Below are positions 15,309-22,960 of a DNA stretch of 64,000 nt, piece by piece. Positions within the stretch are counted from its first letter, which is position 1, and each line of letters begins with the position of its first letter. The translations under genes were made by a program, and so were the position numbers. Location: the IMG/VR virus record IMGVR_UViG_3300045971_000577, positions 62,001-126,000 of that record. The stretch is one strand, 5' to 3'. Source of the stretch: a virus. The notes under the pieces were generated by a model, which was not told the DNA's origin, ran no database searches, and worked only from the letters and a program-made list of their open reading frames with translations.

Positions 15309-15497
15309 TTAGTTGTTTACAATCCAGGTAATCCACTCCTGGTATGTCCATCCGTGACCGTTTAGAAATTCTTCTCGTTTTTTCTCGTCCCGTGCTAGAT
15401 AATACCATCCGTCTCGTGGCATGGCAAACAGGATATTCACCAAAATAGGGGCCGGAGTTCTACGGAGCTTATCGTAGGTGTCGTCTTCGTCGGACAT
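15309..15497 (-). CDS. Small protein of the GWT family, 62 aa
   Basis: MSDEDDTYDKLRRTPAPILV and later H-G-W-T-Y-Q-E-W place it with the GWT paralogs. It sits upstream of the sigma70 promoter and is divergent from the HNH island on the plus strand. Confidence 0.6.
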   Translation of the reverse strand: MSDEDDTYDKLRRTPAPILVNILFAMPRDGWYYLARDEKKREEFLNGHGWTYQEWITWIVNN

Positions 15498-15510
15498 TTT
15501 GTATAGTTGT

Positions 15511-15518
15511 GATAAATA
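15511..15518 (+). promoter_or_regulatory. Late promoter motif GATAAATA
   Basis: Octamer followed by exactly 5 bases and then ATG of the HNH gene. With T4 late-promoter geometry transcription would start on the A of that ATG. Confidence 0.65.
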
Positions 15519-15523
15519 ACATT

Positions 15524-16249
15524 ATGAGAGACTATTTTATCACAACTATACGCGGAATATTCGTAGACGTCAATCAAGAATATCTTGATAGATATCTATC
15601 ACTTGTATTGGATTATATACCCGTTTATGATTATATAGAAAGACATCATATTCTTCCAAAAAGCTTATTTCCGCAATACAAGAAGGATAAATGGAATATT
15701 GTCAGTCTATCTGCCAAAGATCATTTCCTTGCACATTACTATCTACATAAGGCGTTGCCAAATGAGCCAAATATGACTTTTGGGCTCTGGGGTATGTGTA
15801 ATCAGAAAAGTCCTAATCACACTGATCGCACCTATATTGACGATAATGTCGACGAATTTGCAGCTATATACGAAGAAGCACGGATTGCTCATGCAGCGTT
15901 ATTTCAGGAGCGCCAACTTCTAAATAATACAATGAAGGGGAGAACTAAAGAAAATAGTCCATTCTTTGGGAAAAAGAGATCAAAGGATATTGTTGATAAA
16001 ATGACTGCCAATCATTGGTCGAAATGGAGAAAACCATGGAATCATAATATGGCTGATAAATCAGTGTGGATGGATTCTATCACATTATACAACACATGGA
16101 TGCAATCTGAAAAATGCGGAAGAAAAGCATTAGAGACCCAACTTGGAAGAAGAAAAGATTCTCTAAATACTATTCACTCGCATTTTGTAAAAGGATGGAA
16201 TCCACTGACTGATCAATCTTTTATAGATTGGTTAGCCCTTCACACATAA
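15524..16249 (+). CDS. HNH homing endonuclease with NUMOD3 motif
   Basis: 241 aa from ATG 15524. The HNH core is I-E-R-H-H-I-L-P-K-S-L with N-I-V-S-L-S-A-K-D-H-F-L-A-H-Y-Y, the plan of phage free-standing HNH enzymes. A NUMOD3 DNA-binding segment (MKGRTKENSPFFGKKRS) follows. It is plus-strand and more AT-rich than its neighbours, typical of a mobile gene. It converges with RtcB and overlaps its 3' end by 18 bases. An in-frame GTG at 15509 lies in the promoter octamer and is unlikely to be the start. Confidence 0.85.
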   Translation: MRDYFITTIRGIFVDVNQEYLDRYLSLVLDYIPVYDYIERHHILPKSLFPQYKKDKWNIVSLSAKDHFLAHYYLHKALPNEPNMTFGLWGMCNQKSPNHTDRTYIDDNVDEFAAIYEEARIAHAALFQERQLLNNTMKGRTKENSPFFGKKRSKDIVDKMTANHWSKWRKPWNHNMADKSVWMDSITLYNTWMQSEKCGRKALETQLGRRKDSLNTIHSHFVKGWNPLTDQSFIDWLALHT

Positions 16250-17425
16250 CACTGCTTTCAGTGTATGCACGATATCCACAAGTTCTTTTTGTGATTCCAT
16301 TACGGCATCGATATCCTTATATGCACCCGGAATCTCATCAATGATGTCCGAATCTTTACGACACTCGACACCAGCAGTCTGATTTTCTAAATCAAGAGAA
16401 GTAAAAAGCTTCTTCGCTTGATTTCTACTCATTTTACGACCAGCACCATGGCTGCACGAACAATATGCATCCACACAACCTTTTCCACTGACGATATAGG
16501 ACTTTGTTCCCATCGATCCAGGAATAATTCCCATTTGTCCGAGTTTAGCTGATACTGCCCCTTTTCGCGTGATCCACATTTTCTGCCCAAAATGTTCCTC
16601 GAGGCTGGTAAAATTATGGTGTGAATTGATTACCTCTCCAACAACCTTCATCTTTGGGATGCGATGCTTGATAGCAGCCAGCGCCAAGTTCATCATGGTG
16701 TCACGATTGAAACGGGCATAGTCCTGCGCCCAATGCATTGCTTCGATGTAGGAATCGAATTCAGGCGTACCTTCGTCCAGCCATGCCAAGTCGGCGTCAG
16801 CCAAACCATAGGCACGCTTTGCAGCCTGTTCCTTTGCCATTTCCACGGCAATGGTACCGATCTGATTTCCAATACCGCGTGAACCCGAGTGCAGCATTAC
16901 CCACACATTGTTGTTCAAATCAAGGCATACTTCAATGAAGTGATTTCCACCGCCCAACGTTCCCACTTGGCGGCCGATCTTCTTCTCGTCAGCACGGTTC
17001 AACTTTGCACGCAAAGTTAGATGGTCGAATGCATCCATCGTCTTGTTCAAGTTCTTTCGTAGAACATCGGCATACGGGCCGGAAACGGAAGGAATACCCT
17101 TTGCGTGCTCGTTGAAGCCCACAGGGATGTCACGTTCGATTTGGTTTCGCAAAGCGAACAGTGAATCTGGCAGATCTTCTGCCTTCAGATTGGTCATTGC
17201 AGCAACCATGCCGCAGCCGATATCAACGCCCACCGCAGCAGGGATGATAGCAGAACGAGTAGGAATCACGGAACCAACAGTGGCACCCTTACCCATATGC
17301 ACGTCAGGCATGATGGCAATATGTCCTGCCAAAACAGGCAGTTGGGAGATATTCATGATTTGGACAAGCGCGGCCTGTTCGACCTCCATGTCGCCTACCC
17401 ACATCTTTACGTTTGCGATTTCCAC
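16232..17425 (-). CDS. rtcB: RtcB RNA ligase
   Basis: 397 aa, the usual size. RtcB joins 2',3'-cyclic-phosphate or 3'-phosphate ends to 5'-OH ends using GTP and Mn2+. Visible signatures are GVDIGCGM (D68, C71, metal ligands), GNHFIEV, H-S-G-S-R-G-I-G, S-H-H-N, and Y-C-S-C-S-H-G-A-G-R with the guanylylated His at 326. All catalytic positions look intact. A phage RtcB could repair tRNA cut by host anticodon nucleases (inference). It overlaps the convergent HNH gene by 18 bases and follows a small gene after one base. Confidence 0.95.
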   Translation of the reverse strand: MEIANVKMWVGDMEVEQAALVQIMNISQLPVLAGHIAIMPDVHMGKGATVGSVIPTRSAIIPAAVGVDIGCGMVAAMTNLKAEDLPDSLFALRNQIERDIPVGFNEHAKGIPSVSGPYADVLRKNLNKTMDAFDHLTLRAKLNRADEKKIGRQVGTLGGGNHFIEVCLDLNNNVWVMLHSGSRGIGNQIGTIAVEMAKEQAAKRAYGLADADLAWLDEGTPEFDSYIEAMHWAQDYARFNRDTMMNLALAAIKHRIPKMKVVGEVINSHHNFTSLEEHFGQKMWITRKGAVSAKLGQMGIIPGSMGTKSYIVSGKGCVDAYCSCSHGAGRKMSRNQAKKLFTSLDLENQTAGVECRKDSDIIDEIPGAYKDIDAVMESQKELVDIVHTLKAVLCVKG

Positions 17426-17426
17426 T

Positions 17427-17675
17427 TTAGTAACCTCGTTTTAGTTTCCAAATTAGCACGTCTTCTGTGTCAATTATACACATCTCGTGGCTATTTTTCT
17501 TGACGGATTTTGTAGTTTTTGAAGCGTCAATCAGCTTGATTCTTACCAAGCCAGTACCGAGCCGCGCACTTCTACCAGTTGAAAAACCAAGCAACTCTAT
17601 GACTTGATAGATATTGCTGTAGTAGACAACATAGTTATCGGGCGCGATTGGACGGCCTAGCATGTCCTCGTGCAT
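17427..17675 (-). CDS. Small beta-rich protein (LG-type), 82 aa
   Basis: E-D-M-L-G-R-P-I-A-x-D-N-Y-V-V-Y-Y then strands resembles the 83-aa protein at 31604 (D-I-L-G-Q-P-L-x2-G-C-H-V-A). I recall similar small SH3/KOW-like proteins from T4-like phages. Overlaps the stop of the membrane protein gene. Function unknown. Confidence 0.6.
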   Translation of the reverse strand: MHEDMLGRPIAPDNYVVYYSNIYQVIELLGFSTGRSARLGTGLVRIKLIDASKTTKSVKKNSHEMCIIDTEDVLIWKLKRGY

Positions 17676-17947
17676 TATTTGCCCTTCAACTTATTGACTA
17701 CTTCCATCTGCCACTCAATGTACCGCCTGTGCATATACACAATTCCAGCAATGGCAGCAATCAATATAGCAACGCCAACGGAAGATAACAGATATCCGAG
17801 AACTATGAATGGAGTCTTGAAAATTATTGCAAACACAAAGGAAATAACAATGCCGGCACCCCACGCCAATAGGCAGAAACCTACCTTCTGGTCCGTTCTT
17901 ACGAGATGCTCATTCCAAAACCACTTCAGGAACTTCAGATAATACAT
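17675..17947 (-). CDS. Small membrane protein, 90 aa
   Basis: Two transmembrane helices (about residues 22-42 and 46-70) with basic ends (RRYIEWQMEVVNKLKGK). Lies one base after the RlmN-like gene. Function unknown. Confidence 0.7.
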   Translation of the reverse strand: MYYLKFLKWFWNEHLVRTDQKVGFCLLAWGAGIVISFVFAIIFKTPFIVLGYLLSSVGVAILIAAIAGIVYMHRRYIEWQMEVVNKLKGK

Positions 17948-17948
17948 A

Positions 17949-18920
17949 TCAACCCTTCACGATTTCGATGACTCGCGGTGCGTGTACCTTGTCCTTACCT
18001 GCTCCACACGACTTGCGTGTCAGTTCCGGATGGCTGTTTGCAAAGTCCTGCACATACCAAAGCTGGCCACATCCACCACCAATATCGTCCTGACCGGCAG
18101 GATCGAAGCAGCGAACGGAATAACCCAGTTCCAGCAACTTCGACATGAAGTCGGTAGCGAGTTGGCGTTGGCGCACATTTGCAGCAGCGACGGATTCGTC
18201 CTGTTCGCACACAACAGAAACAGTTGCTTGCCAAATGTTGCTGGCAAACAAACCAGCCAACCGTTCTGCATCTTCCTGCGACGTATTAGCTTCATGTGCG
18301 CAATAGTTGAAGAATGGTTGACGACCGGTAGTGACCCACCAGGAATAGCCTTCCATTGCAATCTGCTCAAGCGTCAACTTCGCCTTGAACGGCACCAGCT
18401 TGTCGCGTGCTTCATTCGTGCTTTCATGCACGCTGAACTGTAGGCCGATGGTAGGGATTTCGTTGCTGATTCCACGTACCCAACTGTAGTCGATCGCAGG
18501 AGCGGAAGTGCTGATCAGCAGTGCTGCACGCGGATAGAGTGCATGCAGGCGGCGCAATGCATCAATCAGCCCTTGCTTGTTCAGCAAAGGTTCGCCCATG
18601 GACATGAACATGATCTGCATTCTGTCGACCTGCGTGTGATCGATTTGCTGATCTTCAAACAGGTGTTGCACCTGAGCAACGATTTCATCGCCGGTCAGGC
18701 TGCGGATGAAGAATTCGCCAGTGCCACAGAATCGGCAGCCAACCGGGCAACCCGATTGCGTGCTGCAACATACAACAGTGCGGTCGTTGTAGGTTGGGTA
18801 CTTGTACAGCACCGCTTCGGCAACGGCTCCGCGTTCGCCTTCGTTCGTGAAGACGTATTTGCGGACGTTATCATCCGAGCTCTGAATTGCTTTTACGTTT
18901 TCCCAATGCTGTGTGTTCAT
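17949..18920 (-). CDS. RlmN-like radical SAM methyltransferase
   Basis: 323 aa. The cluster motif is C58-x3-C62-x2-C65 in CPVGCRFCGTGEF, followed by RSLTGDEIVAQV, exactly the RlmN/Cfr layout. The C-terminal methyl-carrier Cys is kept in DDIGGGCGQL (C284), so the enzyme may be active. RlmN methylates C2 of A2503 in 23S rRNA and A37 of some tRNAs; a phage copy could tune the host ribosome or tRNA (inference). It lacks most of the N-terminal accessory domain of bacterial RlmN. Stop of the upstream gene is adjacent (TAA-ATG). Confidence 0.85.
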   Translation of the reverse strand: MNTQHWENVKAIQSSDDNVRKYVFTNEGERGAVAEAVLYKYPTYNDRTVVCCSTQSGCPVGCRFCGTGEFFIRSLTGDEIVAQVQHLFEDQQIDHTQVDRMQIMFMSMGEPLLNKQGLIDALRRLHALYPRAALLISTSAPAIDYSWVRGISNEIPTIGLQFSVHESTNEARDKLVPFKAKLTLEQIAMEGYSWWVTTGRQPFFNYCAHEANTSQEDAERLAGLFASNIWQATVSVVCEQDESVAAANVRQRQLATDFMSKLLELGYSVRCFDPAGQDDIGGGCGQLWYVQDFANSHPELTRKSCGAGKDKVHAPRVIEIVKG

Positions 18921-19130
18921 TTATCCGCCGTATGTGAGTTTAAGGGCAAGTAGATCTTGCTCACTTATTTTACACAGCTCTCCAAGCTCTGTCAATGTGA
19001 TTGCTCTACTTCCTATATACCATTGATTCGACAATGGACTAAAGACTGGTGATATTTTTGTACCATTCAGTGTCGTATATACAAACCCCGCAATGATAAA
19101 ATCACCGTAACTTGATTTTCTATGGTCCAT
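18921..19130 (-). CDS. Small paralog A, 69 aa
   Basis: Ends AITLTELGELCKISEQDLLA followed by L-K-L-T-Y-G-G. The next gene (19120-19311) ends YTLTEIALLCDIPAGEVVF then L-T-L-Q-Y-G-P, so the two are tandem paralogs by duplication. The shared part looks like an HTH-sized helix pair plus a strand. Function unknown. Confidence 0.65.
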   Translation of the reverse strand: MDHRKSSYGDFIIAGFVYTTLNGTKISPVFSPLSNQWYIGSRAITLTELGELCKISEQDLLALKLTYGG

Positions 19131-19311
19131 ATTGTAGTGTAAGAAATACTACTTCACCTGCCGGTATGTCGCATAGAAGTGCAATCTCTGTCAGGGTGTA
19201 TTCGTTCCGATCGGTTTTAAGACACCATTTTTGCTTATCCGTGTTGAAGTATGGCTGGTATTTTTCTCCAGACATCCCTTCATACGGATATTCTTCAAGG
19301 AAATGTCTCAA
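19120..19311 (-). CDS. Small paralog B, 63 aa
   Basis: Tandem paralog of the preceding entry: S-G-E-K-Y-Q-P-Y-F-N-T-D-K-Q-K-W precedes the shared TLTEIALLCDIP helix pair. Overlaps both neighbours by a few bases. Confidence 0.65.
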   Translation of the reverse strand: MRHFLEEYPYEGMSGEKYQPYFNTDKQKWCLKTDRNEYTLTEIALLCDIPAGEVVFLTLQYGP

Positions 19312-19799
19312 ATCAATCCCTTACGCTTTCTGCGAGCAATCTCCCATTTGTATTGCTTTTCAGTGTAGCGTTCGCCGTGGATCCAGTATTGCTTTGGGCC
19401 GCCGCCCTCAACTACGGCTGGTCCTTCCAGATTGTGTGGCTGATCTTCAAAGAACCAAACCATGTTGGCTCTATGAATGTATGCGGGACCGCCTTCGCGA
19501 TGGCGCATACCATGTTTGTACCATGCCTGCACTTCGAAGAGTCGACTGACATAAGCAGGGCCGTGGATACGGTGATACTTACCTTCGGTGTCGCGATATT
19601 CCACATCCATGTACAGTTTACGATTATCGGAAACATGACGGCGAGCATTCCATCCGGACACGGGCCACGGAGCACCGTAATAATTCCAGTATTGTGGATA
19701 AGGACCGTAACCCGTAAAGGGCGGCGTTTTTGGCTCCACGAACTGCTTATCCAAGGATAGGGTTTCGAAGAGTTCGCCGAGATCGTTATTGTCATCCAT
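19308..19799 (-). CDS. MORN-like repeat protein, 163 aa
   Basis: Three repeats of a W/Y-x-H-G-x-R-H-R-x2-G-P-A-x-I/V type occur (H-R-I-H-G-P-A-Y-V; YKHGMRHREGGPAYIH; N-L-E-G-P-A-V-V with Y-W-I-H-G-E-R-Y), as in MORN-like phage proteins. I choose ATG 19799 because the promoter at 19805-19833 would start RNA there; ATG 19814 lies inside the spacer of that promoter. Confidence 0.65.
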   Translation of the reverse strand: MDDNNDLGELFETLSLDKQFVEPKTPPFTGYGPYPQYWNYYGAPWPVSGWNARRHVSDNRKLYMDVEYRDTEGKYHRIHGPAYVSRLFEVQAWYKHGMRHREGGPAYIHRANMVWFFEDQPHNLEGPAVVEGGGPKQYWIHGERYTEKQYKWEIARRKRKGLI

Positions 19800-19804
19800 A
19801 CTAC

Positions 19805-19833
19805 ATTGTAGCATGGAGAATGTTAGCTGTCAA
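19805..19833 (-). promoter_or_regulatory. sigma70 promoter with consensus -35
   Basis: Minus strand TTGACA, 17-base spacer, TACAAT. Only 5 bases separate the -10 box from ATG at 19799, so the transcript would be leaderless. Confidence 0.8.
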
Positions 19834-19854
19834 GCTGACTACAGATCTCGAGAA

Positions 19855-19862
19855 GATAAATA
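19855..19862 (+). promoter_or_regulatory. Late promoter motif GATAAATA
   Basis: Octamer 57 bases before the GIY-YIG gene on the plus strand; back to back with the sigma70 promoter of the opposite strand. Confidence 0.6.
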
Positions 19863-19919
19863 GTGTAGTTCGCGGGATTGCCGTCCCCAACCACTCTACT
19901 GCCCATAGGAGCACCAGCG

Positions 19920-20579
19920 ATGTATTTAGCATACACCTACCTTATTCGAAATAAAATAACTAATCAGTTTTATTACGGATCTCGATTTCATCACATCAGT
20001 AAACACCGTATTCCCGAAGATGACCTCTGGAAACATTATTTCACCACATCAAAGTATATCAGGGATGATATAAAAATATACGGTAAAGATTCATTTCATT
20101 ACGAAATAATAATGAAAAATATGGATTATGATATTTGCTATTGGTATGAACAGCAACTTATAAAGGAAAATATAGGTAATCCACTATGCATGAACAAGCA
20201 TTATACTGATAAAGATTCGGGGCATAGAAAGTTTTCAGTTGCCGGCACTACTCACAGTGAGGAGAGTAAGAGAAAAATGTCTATTGCTAAAGAGGGAAAA
20301 TCTCTACCGCGCAAGCCTGGTGTTACAGAAAAAATTGTACAGACCAGAAAGAAAAATAATGTCAGACCCAGCGAAGAAGCAAAGAAAAAGCAATCTGCTT
20401 CTATGACTGGCAAGACACCGTGGAACAAAGGTAAAATTGCCACAGACGAAGCTAAGAAAAATCAGTCGACATCACATAAAAACATACCATGGTCGCAGGC
20501 CAGGCGTGATGCACAGAATAAAAAAAGACTACTCGAATTGAGAACAATTTTCCAGAAAGTTCTCAACCCCACCAGATAA
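19920..20579 (+). CDS. GIY-YIG homing endonuclease with NUMOD3 motifs
   Basis: 219 aa from ATG 19920 behind AGGAG. The N-terminus (YTYLIRNKITNQFYYGSRF) is the GIY-YIG first hairpin in the Y-x-Y-L-I-x-N-K...Y-Y-G-S form of phage enzymes, followed by the conserved Glu region (WYEQQLIKENIGNP). Two NUMOD3-like segments (HSEESKRKMSIAKEG; PSEEAKKKQSASMTG) end the protein. AT-rich, plus-strand island with its own late promoter; converges on and overlaps the 113-aa gene by 51 bases. Confidence 0.8.
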   Translation: MYLAYTYLIRNKITNQFYYGSRFHHISKHRIPEDDLWKHYFTTSKYIRDDIKIYGKDSFHYEIIMKNMDYDICYWYEQQLIKENIGNPLCMNKHYTDKDSGHRKFSVAGTTHSEESKRKMSIAKEGKSLPRKPGVTEKIVQTRKKNNVRPSEEAKKKQSASMTGKTPWNKGKIATDEAKKNQSTSHKNIPWSQARRDAQNKKRLLELRTIFQKVLNPTR

Positions 20580-20870
20580 TTTGATTACTGATGCATCCAT
20601 TTCCGAAAATAGAATAAGACGTCTATGAGTAAAGAAGTACGGATATTCCATCTTGGACATACCGTACCTATGTCGAGTTTTTAGATTCTCTGGAATGGCG
20701 AAACTGTATGCTGTAAATATTTTCTTGATTACAAGGAATCCAGAATAGCTTAGTCTCAAACCATCCCTGTGATGAAAGATGAAGTCATTCATCTGATCAT
20801 CAGTATGCTCGACAAAAATATCGTTCTGTTTTCTTATCTCTTCAAATATAGCAACTTTGAGTGGAATCAT
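20529..20870 (-). CDS. Conserved phage protein, 113 aa
   Basis: ATG at 20870 overlaps the stop of the membrane gene (ATGA). The sequence, with LRLSYSGFLVIKKIFTAYSF, a middle L-K-T-R-H-R and the end V-I-K-L-S-G-G-V-E-N-F-L, resembles a family of small proteins seen in many T4-like phages, function unknown. Its 3' end overlaps the convergent homing endonuclease. Confidence 0.6.
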   Translation of the reverse strand: MIPLKVAIFEEIRKQNDIFVEHTDDQMNDFIFHHRDGLRLSYSGFLVIKKIFTAYSFAIPENLKTRHRYGMSKMEYPYFFTHRRLILFSEMDASVIKLSGGVENFLENCSQFE

Positions 20871-21091
20871 AATAACCATTGTACTATGCCAACAATATTT
20901 ATAATCACAAATACAAGTAACTGATAAGATATGACTTTTGGCGCATTTGTATTTCGTAAAAGATAGTACGATGTTATGTTCGACATAAAGAATAGAATAT
21001 ATGCCCATCCACTTATGGGTATATGCAACGCCAGCAATAATGCTCCTGCAATCGCTCCCCAGAAAGAGATCTGCTCAATAAGTGTTTTCAT
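20867..21091 (-). CDS. Small membrane protein, 74 aa
   Basis: Three hydrophobic stretches (residues 8-26, 28-43 and 55-73) leave little soluble sequence. ATG is preceded by CACTAAATA. Divergent from the HExxH gene with only 21 bases between the starts. Function unknown. Confidence 0.65.
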   Translation of the reverse strand: MKTLIEQISFWGAIAGALLLALHIPISGWAYILFFMSNITSYYLLRNTNAPKVISYQLLVFVIINIVGIVQWLL

Positions 21092-21099
21092 TATTTAGT

Positions 21100-21107
21100 G
21101 ATAAATA
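21100..21107 (+). promoter_or_regulatory. Late promoter motif GATAAATA
   Basis: GTGATAAATA, then 5 bases, then ATG at 21113; the same geometry as at 15511 and 41933. Confidence 0.65.
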
Positions 21108-21112
21108 GTGTT

Positions 21113-21475
21113 ATGAGAATTAAAGAAGTTATACTTGAAAACATGATAACACATCTGCTGTTATTGTGCAAGCGCGAACTCGGTCTTCAGGATCTTCCAC
21201 ATATTGAACTCGTCGACGACGACACAGTTGGTGGTGGGATGTCTTTTGGTGAATTTGACGGAGATATCCGAGTTGTAACAAAAGGCAGGCATCCAATGGA
21301 TGTAGCTCGGACGCTCGCGCATGAATTAGTTCATTGGAAACAACGTACTGAGAGTATGGAACTTAATGGTAGTGACGGCAGCGAAACTGAAAATCAAGCA
21401 AATGCTCTTGCTGGGGTGATTATGAGAAAGTTCGGGAAAATGTATCCCGAATACTTTATTCAATCCTTACCCTGA
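21113..21475 (+). CDS. HExxH metallopeptidase-like late protein, 120 aa
   Basis: Contains LAHELVHWKQ, a zincin HExxH motif at about residues 74-78, followed by G-S-D-G-S-E-T-E-N-Q-A-N-A-L-A, where a Glu can be the third zinc ligand (gluzincin layout). At 120 aa it is a minimal protease-like domain. Expressed from a GATAAATA motif, so probably late; processing of a virion or lysis protein is possible but unproven. It is a single-gene plus-strand island that overlaps the convergent gene by 20 bases. Confidence 0.7.
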   Translation: MRIKEVILENMITHLLLLCKRELGLQDLPHIELVDDDTVGGGMSFGEFDGDIRVVTKGRHPMDVARTLAHELVHWKQRTESMELNGSDGSETENQANALAGVIMRKFGKMYPEYFIQSLP

Positions 21476-21806
21476 TGTTGTAGCATAGTCTGAAGGCTAA
21501 CTCTTCAGGTGTATCCGGATAGAGCAAAAGAAAGAAATCTGCACCGCCTATATCCATATCTATATAGCCACCGAACGAAATCTTACATTCCTGCAGCCAA
21601 TCGTACAATAATCTTCTTTCTTCTTTCAGAAAAGACTTCACTATACTGTAGTGAAGCCTTCCTATATTCCGATCGTCATAATAGTTTATGTATGGGTAAT
21701 GAGTATTGTAATACTTCTTATAGTCTTCGTGTGATATTTCCCCAAGGAAATATGTCGAAAGATATTCCCTATCGTACTGTCGCTTACCTGTATAAACTAT
21801 TTTCAT
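21456..21806 (-). CDS. Hypothetical protein with divergent FKL-type end, 116 aa
   Basis: Tyr-rich N-terminal half (TGKRQYDREYLSTYFLGEIS). The end F-F-L-L-L-Y-P-D-T-P-E-E-L-A-F-R-L resembles a divergent copy of the FKL signature. No other motif. Confidence 0.6.
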   Translation of the reverse strand: MKIVYTGKRQYDREYLSTYFLGEISHEDYKKYYNTHYPYINYYDDRNIGRLHYSIVKSFLKEERRLLYDWLQECKISFGGYIDMDIGGADFFLLLYPDTPEELAFRLCYNIRVRIE

Positions 21807-21812
21807 TGCATA

Positions 21813-22109
21813 TTATTCTTCGCCCTCGATACATGGTGTTCCTGCAGTCAATTTGAATACAGCGAAATCTGTTGTCTTGAACATCTTATTCAATCTTTCT
21901 GAAAGATTGAATGCATGTCCTGAGTTTGAAAAACTTACTTTCTTGTATTTAGGTCCTGGATAAGAAATAAGGTGACTAAGGGTTCTTAGATTGATTGGCT
22001 TGCCTTGATAGAACACCGCGTAGATCGCGTCGGCATCAAGCACCTGTTCAGCTTTATAGGTCTTAGGATGTACGTTTTCAAGTATAATGGTAGGCTTAGG
22101 TCTTGCCAT
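21813..22109 (-). CDS. Conserved phage protein, 98 aa
   Basis: Start at ATG 22109 behind TTGGAGAACACAGC. The basic sequence MARPKPTIILENVHPKTYKA, then A-I-Y-A-V-F-Y-x-G-K-P-I-N-L and P-G-P-K-Y-K-K-V-S-F-S-N-S-G-H-A, resembles a protein conserved in T4-like marine phages, function unknown. A late motif lies 27 bases upstream. Confidence 0.65.
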   Translation of the reverse strand: MARPKPTIILENVHPKTYKAEQVLDADAIYAVFYQGKPINLRTLSHLISYPGPKYKKVSFSNSGHAFNLSERLNKMFKTTDFAVFKLTAGTPCIEGEE

Positions 22110-22136
22110 TGCTGTGTTCTCCAATAAATGTACATA

Positions 22137-22144
22137 TATTTATC
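22137..22144 (-). promoter_or_regulatory. Late promoter motif GATAAATA
   Basis: Minus-strand octamer 27 bases before ATG 22109; the leader keeps a proper Shine-Dalgarno. Confidence 0.65.
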
Positions 22145-22169
22145 AAAAAACACCGTTTTATAGGCCTTT

Positions 22170-22466
22170 CTATTGGGTTAATTTATCGAGCATAAACTGC
22201 ATCTCGAGGTCATCCATAAAGTCTGGCCATTTGCGTTCTATATCAGTTTGAGTTATCGGTCTATAGCCCTCATTTATCTTCTGTGATTTTTTACCGAATG
22301 CATCGTTAAAATGGGTTAACTCTCTTTGGTAGGCTCTGGAACTTGCAGCACCCCAGACGATAAATCTTTTGGAATATATCTCATCTACGCAGCGCAGAAC
22401 ACCCCACAAATGAGCCTTACCGTTTAAGTCTTTCTTGCAGCCTACCCAGTCAAACCATAGCTTCAT
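22170..22466 (-). CDS. WGR-like domain protein, 98 aa
   Basis: Second copy of the family at 7228: H-L-W-G-V-L, I-V-W-G-A-A-S-S-R-A, N-E-G-Y and I-E-R-K-W-P-D-F-M-D-D-L-E fall in the same order. The R-G-K positions of the other copy are not kept. ATGA overlap with the upstream gene. Confidence 0.6.
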   Translation of the reverse strand: MKLWFDWVGCKKDLNGKAHLWGVLRCVDEIYSKRFIVWGAASSRAYQRELTHFNDAFGKKSQKINEGYRPITQTDIERKWPDFMDDLEMQFMLDKLTQ

Positions 22467-22948
22467 TTTACTTTTCTTAGCTTGGCGAGTTGACTACGCA
22501 TCTCCATCTCAGATTTGAACGGACCAGCATATTGGTATGTTTCGAGAGTCGATAGCTTTGGGCAGAACGCAGGCATCCAATTCTTAGGGAAGTTAAGGCA
22601 GTAGTATCCTGCACTGTAATAAACTTCGCTGGTAGCCTTCTTGCTGAACAACGGTAGCTTATTGCCCTTGATGATAACTTCGTGTGGAGATTCGAAATCA
22701 ATGGGAAACCCGTTGATGAAGTAATCTTTCTTTACTTCTACTTCTTCTTCAACTTCGACTACATTGTCGAAAATGTTTTCGTGGAAGTATTTGTTCACTT
22801 CCTTACGATCCAGAAATTTTTTCTTTTCTCCTTGCGCCATAAGCACATATTCATCTCTCAGTTTAGTAAGAAGGCCTACTTTGATATCGTCTGTATCGCC
22901 AATAACAAGCCATGAAGTTTCGGTAAGGGGTTTGAGTTTCACTGACAT
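22463..22948 (-). CDS. Conserved phage protein, 161 aa
   Basis: L-R-D-E-Y-V-L-M-A-Q-G-E-K-K-K-F in the N-terminal third and YYCLNFPKNWMPAFCPKL in the C-terminal third recall a protein conserved in T4-like cyanophages, function unknown. A Val/Glu-rich acidic linker separates the two parts. ATG behind AAAGGAAT. Confidence 0.65.
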   Translation of the reverse strand: MSVKLKPLTETSWLVIGDTDDIKVGLLTKLRDEYVLMAQGEKKKFLDRKEVNKYFHENIFDNVVEVEEEVEVKKDYFINGFPIDFESPHEVIIKGNKLPLFSKKATSEVYYSAGYYCLNFPKNWMPAFCPKLSTLETYQYAGPFKSEMEMRSQLAKLRKVK

Positions 22949-22960
22949 TATATTCCTTTA

